Assembly: GCA_963693365.1 (NCBI GenBank)
Contig: CAVNZM010000002.1
Coordinates: 15,996,001-16,060,000 of the forward strand
Direction: 5' to 3'
Length of the DNA: 64,000 nucleotides
Source: Amoebidium appalachense
Taxonomy: Eukaryota > Ichthyosporea
Both the position numbers and the translations under genes were made by a program. Shown piece after piece: positions 60,857 to 64,000 of this stretch (the first letter of the stretch is position 1; the number at the start of each line of letters is the position of its first letter). Below the pieces are notes generated by a model. It saw only the letters and a program-made list of their open reading frames with translations. It was not told the origin of the DNA and ran no database searches.

Positions 60857-61501
60857 ATGGCCTGCAAGACAACCGCCGCACTAACCGTTTCGCTGCTGGC
60901 CGCCTGTGTGGCCGGACTGCCCGTGCAGACGTACAACGGCCGTGACGTTGGCGACTGCGCGCTGAGCCAGGGCTACACTCTGCGCTACATGGACGTGTCG
61001 GTGCTGAACCCCGTCACGGCGACCACCGAAACACTGCGTGTGCTGCCGGGCAACGACACGGTCGCCTACGCCACGGTCAATGCCGCACACGGCAGCGACG
61101 TCTGGGTGACGTATGTCTTTGACCCCGTGGCCTTTGCCCCCGTGGCCGGCGCCAACCCGTTCTGCAGCAATGCCGTCACGTGGCTCGGCTACCTCAACGG
61201 CAACCACACGCACGGCGAGTGCCTCGATGCGCGTGACCTGTACCTGTCGCAGCAGCTGCCCAACGGCACGCAGACGTACTCGGACGACCTCGACCACCCG
61301 CGGGTGGGGGCGTATGTGGAGGGGCTGTTTGTGGCGCACGACAGCAACCGCACGGTGACGGGCTACAAGCTGGCCGTCACGTGGTTCAACACCGCCGAAT
61401 ACCCCGGCGCCTGCGGCCCTGCCAGCACCCACGCCACCGCAAACCTGACCCAGTGCATCGTGCCTAACGTCCTGCTGCCCGCCGCAGATTCATTGATGTA
61501 G
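60857..61501 (+). CDS. Secreted Cys-containing glycoprotein-like protein, copy B (214 aa)
   Basis: Paralogue of copy A, in divergent orientation and the same length. It has the same signal peptide, cysteines and most sequons (NNT of copy A is NDT here, still a sequon). By eye there are 18 nucleotide differences over 645 bases, of which 11 change amino acids (10 residues), a high share for so young a duplicate. TGATAAATAG lies 126-135 bases upstream, inverted CCAAT boxes lie at 60649 and 60697, and AATAAA is at 61582-61587. No introns, in contrast to the 33- and 45-exon neighbours. Function unknown; an abundant cell-surface, wall or secreted matrix protein is a guess from the signal peptide, glycosylation and codon bias. 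Confidence 0.88.
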   Translation: MACKTTAALTVSLLAACVAGLPVQTYNGRDVGDCALSQGYTLRYMDVSVLNPVTATTETLRVLPGNDTVAYATVNAAHGSDVWVTYVFDPVAFAPVAGANPFCSNAVTWLGYLNGNHTHGECLDARDLYLSQQLPNGTQTYSDDLDHPRVGAYVEGLFVAHDSNRTVTGYKLAVTWFNTAEYPGACGPASTHATANLTQCIVPNVLLPAADSLM

Positions 61502-61581
61502 CCCATAGCACTATAATAGCTATGTGTATGCCATGGATTAATACATATTGCTATAGACGTATACGAAGACCAAATCACAAC

Positions 61582-61587
61582 AATAAA
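61582..61587 (+). terminator. Polyadenylation signal of copy B
   Basis: AATAAA 81 bases after the stop codon, conserved in copy A. Confidence 0.7.
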
Positions 61588-62211
61588 CTTTGACTGTATT
61601 TATATGTTCACACTGAGTGCGCCTGTTATATATCAACCATGTCTGACTTGACTCAGTGTTGCAATTGATCTCTCGTTTCACTGCCATGCCCCCCTCCCCC
61701 CCCTTCCCCCAACCTCAACCCCCAACCCCCACCCTGGGGCCCCATCCCCACGTATACAAGTAGCAACTCCCTAGCCGGTTCCCCACCACTGGGTACCCCA
61801 CCTCCACCCACCCACCCATCCACACACCGTTACACACACACACACACACAAACACACACAAACACACACACACACACACACAGACACACACACATACACA
61901 CACACAAACACACACACCATCATTATGACCACGTCATGCATGCAAATGTGTCATCGCCGCCGGCCATCAAAACATGTACGCACAAATAAAAACGAGCACG
62001 CACACCCTATAGTATACTACCCCTTACCACCCCCTTTTGCCCCATAGCACTTCGGAATCCACCCCGTCGGCAGTCTCCACTTTATTTTGCGCTCGAGGTG
62101 TGTAGACTTCCTCCCCCCCCCCTTCTCGACGCGCAATACAACCCCCCCCCCCCCCCCCCCCCGCCCCTTCCCCCCCCCCCCCCCCCCCCTCCCCTAACAA
62201 AACAACCAACG

Positions 62212-62302
<91 letters not shown>

Positions 62303-62344
62303 ACCCGGCCCATTCACACATACCACCACACATACTCTGAGCAC

Positions 62345-63768
62345 GATCGTTTAGCGGCCACTGACAGCAAGCACATCCTTTTGAGTTATGAGGATTCGGG
62401 CTGGCAACGTCATCGGCTACTCTCTGTCATATATATGCCCCCCCCCCCCCCCCCCCCCCCCCCTCAAAAAAGAAAAAAAAAAAAAAAAAAACCTTCCTTC
62501 CGGAAGCCCAACGGGTTCTGCACGGAATCGGTGGGCCGGGTTTCGCATTATTGCTTTGCATGTGAATTAGTACATAAAATAAAACTGCTATCGGGGGTAC
62601 CATGCCTTGATTACGTACCGAGTCATTCCTCCCCCATATCCCTCCCCTCCTTCCCCAAACCCCCCCTACCCCTACCCCCCCCCCCCCTCCATCCCCGGCC
62701 CCGCGCAGCCCTGGCCTTTTTTTCTGGGACTCATCCTGGACCACTGCCCACTGACCCACACGCTCAGTGGCTTTTGTGAATCTGCCGAATATATGTAAGA
62801 GTCGTGACTATACATAGTAGATTTAAACGACGGTCAGGCAGTCTGCTCCTTTCTGTGGTACGGTACAGTCCGATTAGTATTATCCCCCCTCCTAGTCACC
62901 AAGCCCCCCCCCCCCCCTCCCCCCCCCGCTCTTGTAGATTTCCCTCCCCCCACTCCCTCCCCGTCCCCGCCCACCCCACCCCCCCCACCCCCCCCCCCCC
63001 CCCACCCCCCCCCCTTGGGCTGTTGGTGCCAAAATGTGTCCCAAGCAGAAGCAGATCATCCCCACCTTCATATTCATTTTCTCGCGTGCACCACACGGTC
63101 TGAACACATGCACAAACATGCAGTACTTTGGCATATGGCTCATTATTACCGTTCCCGTTTTCGCCACTCATCTGCGCATTATTATGATTAGTATGAACAC
63201 TAATGTTGCCTGACCCATCAAAAAGGGACAGGCAGTCTAGCCTGGTGTCGAGTGTTTGACGTTTGAAACTTTTGTTCAAGTGAATTCGAAAATGTGACTT
63301 ACACAATTATTATAAGAAGCACAACACAGTGCTCAACAGATAAAACGTAAACATTATTCCAACAGTTGTGTCGGGAGCACTGACTATTCGCTGCACCTTC
63401 TAAACTTACGGCAAAGTTTTGATATCGGTCATCCCTCCCCCCCCCCCCCCCCTCCCCCCGGGAATCTTTTCCCAGTTTGTTCACACGCATTCCGGCGTTT
63501 GCAAGGAGAGGTTGACTGACATCGTTGTGCAGGTTGGCATCGTTCTCCCAAAAGCACACTCAACGTAATATTATAATTTGCTGAGCATAACCAGACTGAT
63601 CAGTGCGAAGCTTCTTTCTAGGGGCAGCTGCACCGTGGGAGTGCCTGCAGCTGATGTCGCAGTGTTGCACAGTTAGATTGATCATCATCGGAGTTTGTTG
63701 TGTCAACATGAATCAAAGCGCATGGCGAAACGATGGTCGTAGTCTAAGAATGGAATTGTATTTGTAGG
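62345..63768. other. Spacer with C-runs, no confident gene
   Basis: C-run and A-run at about 62438-62490 and C-rich patches at 62670-62690, 62904-62928, 62980-63014 and 63437-63459. Between them, minus-strand frames at about 63020-63306 and 63440-63559 have normal protein-like composition and might be exons of a gene or an old element, but I could not join or identify them. Confidence 0.35.
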
Positions 63769-64000
63769 TGTTGTCGACCGAGAACATATGTATGGTTGTT
63801 GTGCACCTGTGGCCCGATGTCAAGGGGACGTGTACGTTCAGGCAGCCTGTCCGGAGGTGGATTAATGGTTCCAAATCTGACGGGAGTGTGGTGGGGAACA
63901 GGCAGCCTAGGCCTTCTGCTCGAGAAGGAGGGGGAGGGAAATTCTGCATACCATATGGGAGGTTTGGGAGTGCCACGAGATATCTAGAGAGAGGCCCTAA
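63769..64000 (+). CDS. Possible exon running off the right edge
   Basis: After a TTGTATTTGTAG acceptor-like sequence the frame beginning GTG TTG TCG is open to the end of the window, about 77 residues of ordinary composition (for example MVVVHLWPDVKGTCTF). The minus-strand ORF over the same bases is the competing reading. No homology recognised and no upstream exon found. Confidence 0.2.

Larger units (their letters stand above)
60857..62344 (+). repeat. Right arm of the large inverted repeat
   Basis: Mirror of the left arm, in order: coding sequence, AATAAA, C-runs, CA-rich tract, the block with GGAATCCACCCC, a C-run, (AC)n, and the GAGCAC end at 62344. The spacer between the arms is 59965-60856. 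Confidence 0.85.

Overview
The window is nuclear DNA from an intron-rich eukaryote. Every identifiable gene has eukaryotic GT-AG (rarely GC-AG) introns, TATA, CCAAT and AATAAA signals, and a pol III tRNA gene. The polymerase sequence looks closer to animal and fungal homologues than to plant ones, which would fit a unicellular holozoan, but I cannot name the species. Introns and spacers are packed with (CA/GT)n, poly-C/poly-G, (CCCA)n, (GGGA)n and A/T runs. Most long open frames (poly-His/Thr, Cys/Val, Pro, Gly) are translations of these repeats, not genes.

Layout. 1-6.2 kb: sparse. It holds an ORF tail open at the left edge, a hypothetical 164-residue ORF (minus strand), and a block at 2.9-4.1 kb where promoter and first-exon pieces are duplicated. 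6.27-30.55 kb (minus): a strawberry notch (SBNO/FGT1-type) helicase-like gene, reconstructed as 33 exons encoding 1183 residues with every junction in phase. Its introns hold a tRNA-Gln(CTG) gene and two TTAA-flanked, piggyBac-like MITEs. 30.55-31.29 kb: a divergent promoter with CCAAT boxes in both orientations. 31.30-57.84 kb (plus): the catalytic subunit of DNA polymerase alpha (POLA1), 45 exons, 1537 residues after allowing for two apparent single-base homopolymer insertions. Its introns carry a tRNA-headed SINE family and a 24-bp minisatellite. 58.5-62.3 kb: a large inverted repeat whose arms each carry an intronless, GC-rich gene for a 214-residue secreted glycoprotein-like protein of unknown family. 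The two copies are about 95% identical in protein and diverge from a ~0.9 kb central spacer that holds both promoters. 62.3-64 kb: no confident gene.

How the genes relate. SBNO (chromatin/transcription helicase family) and POLA1 (primer synthesis for replication) are head to head, 746 bp apart between start codons, and probably share a promoter. SBNO also carries a near-consensus PCNA-binding motif in its C-terminal tail. The palindromic pair is unlike its neighbours: no introns, strong preference for C/G-ending codons, and its own compact TATA promoters, as expected of highly expressed surface or secreted proteins.
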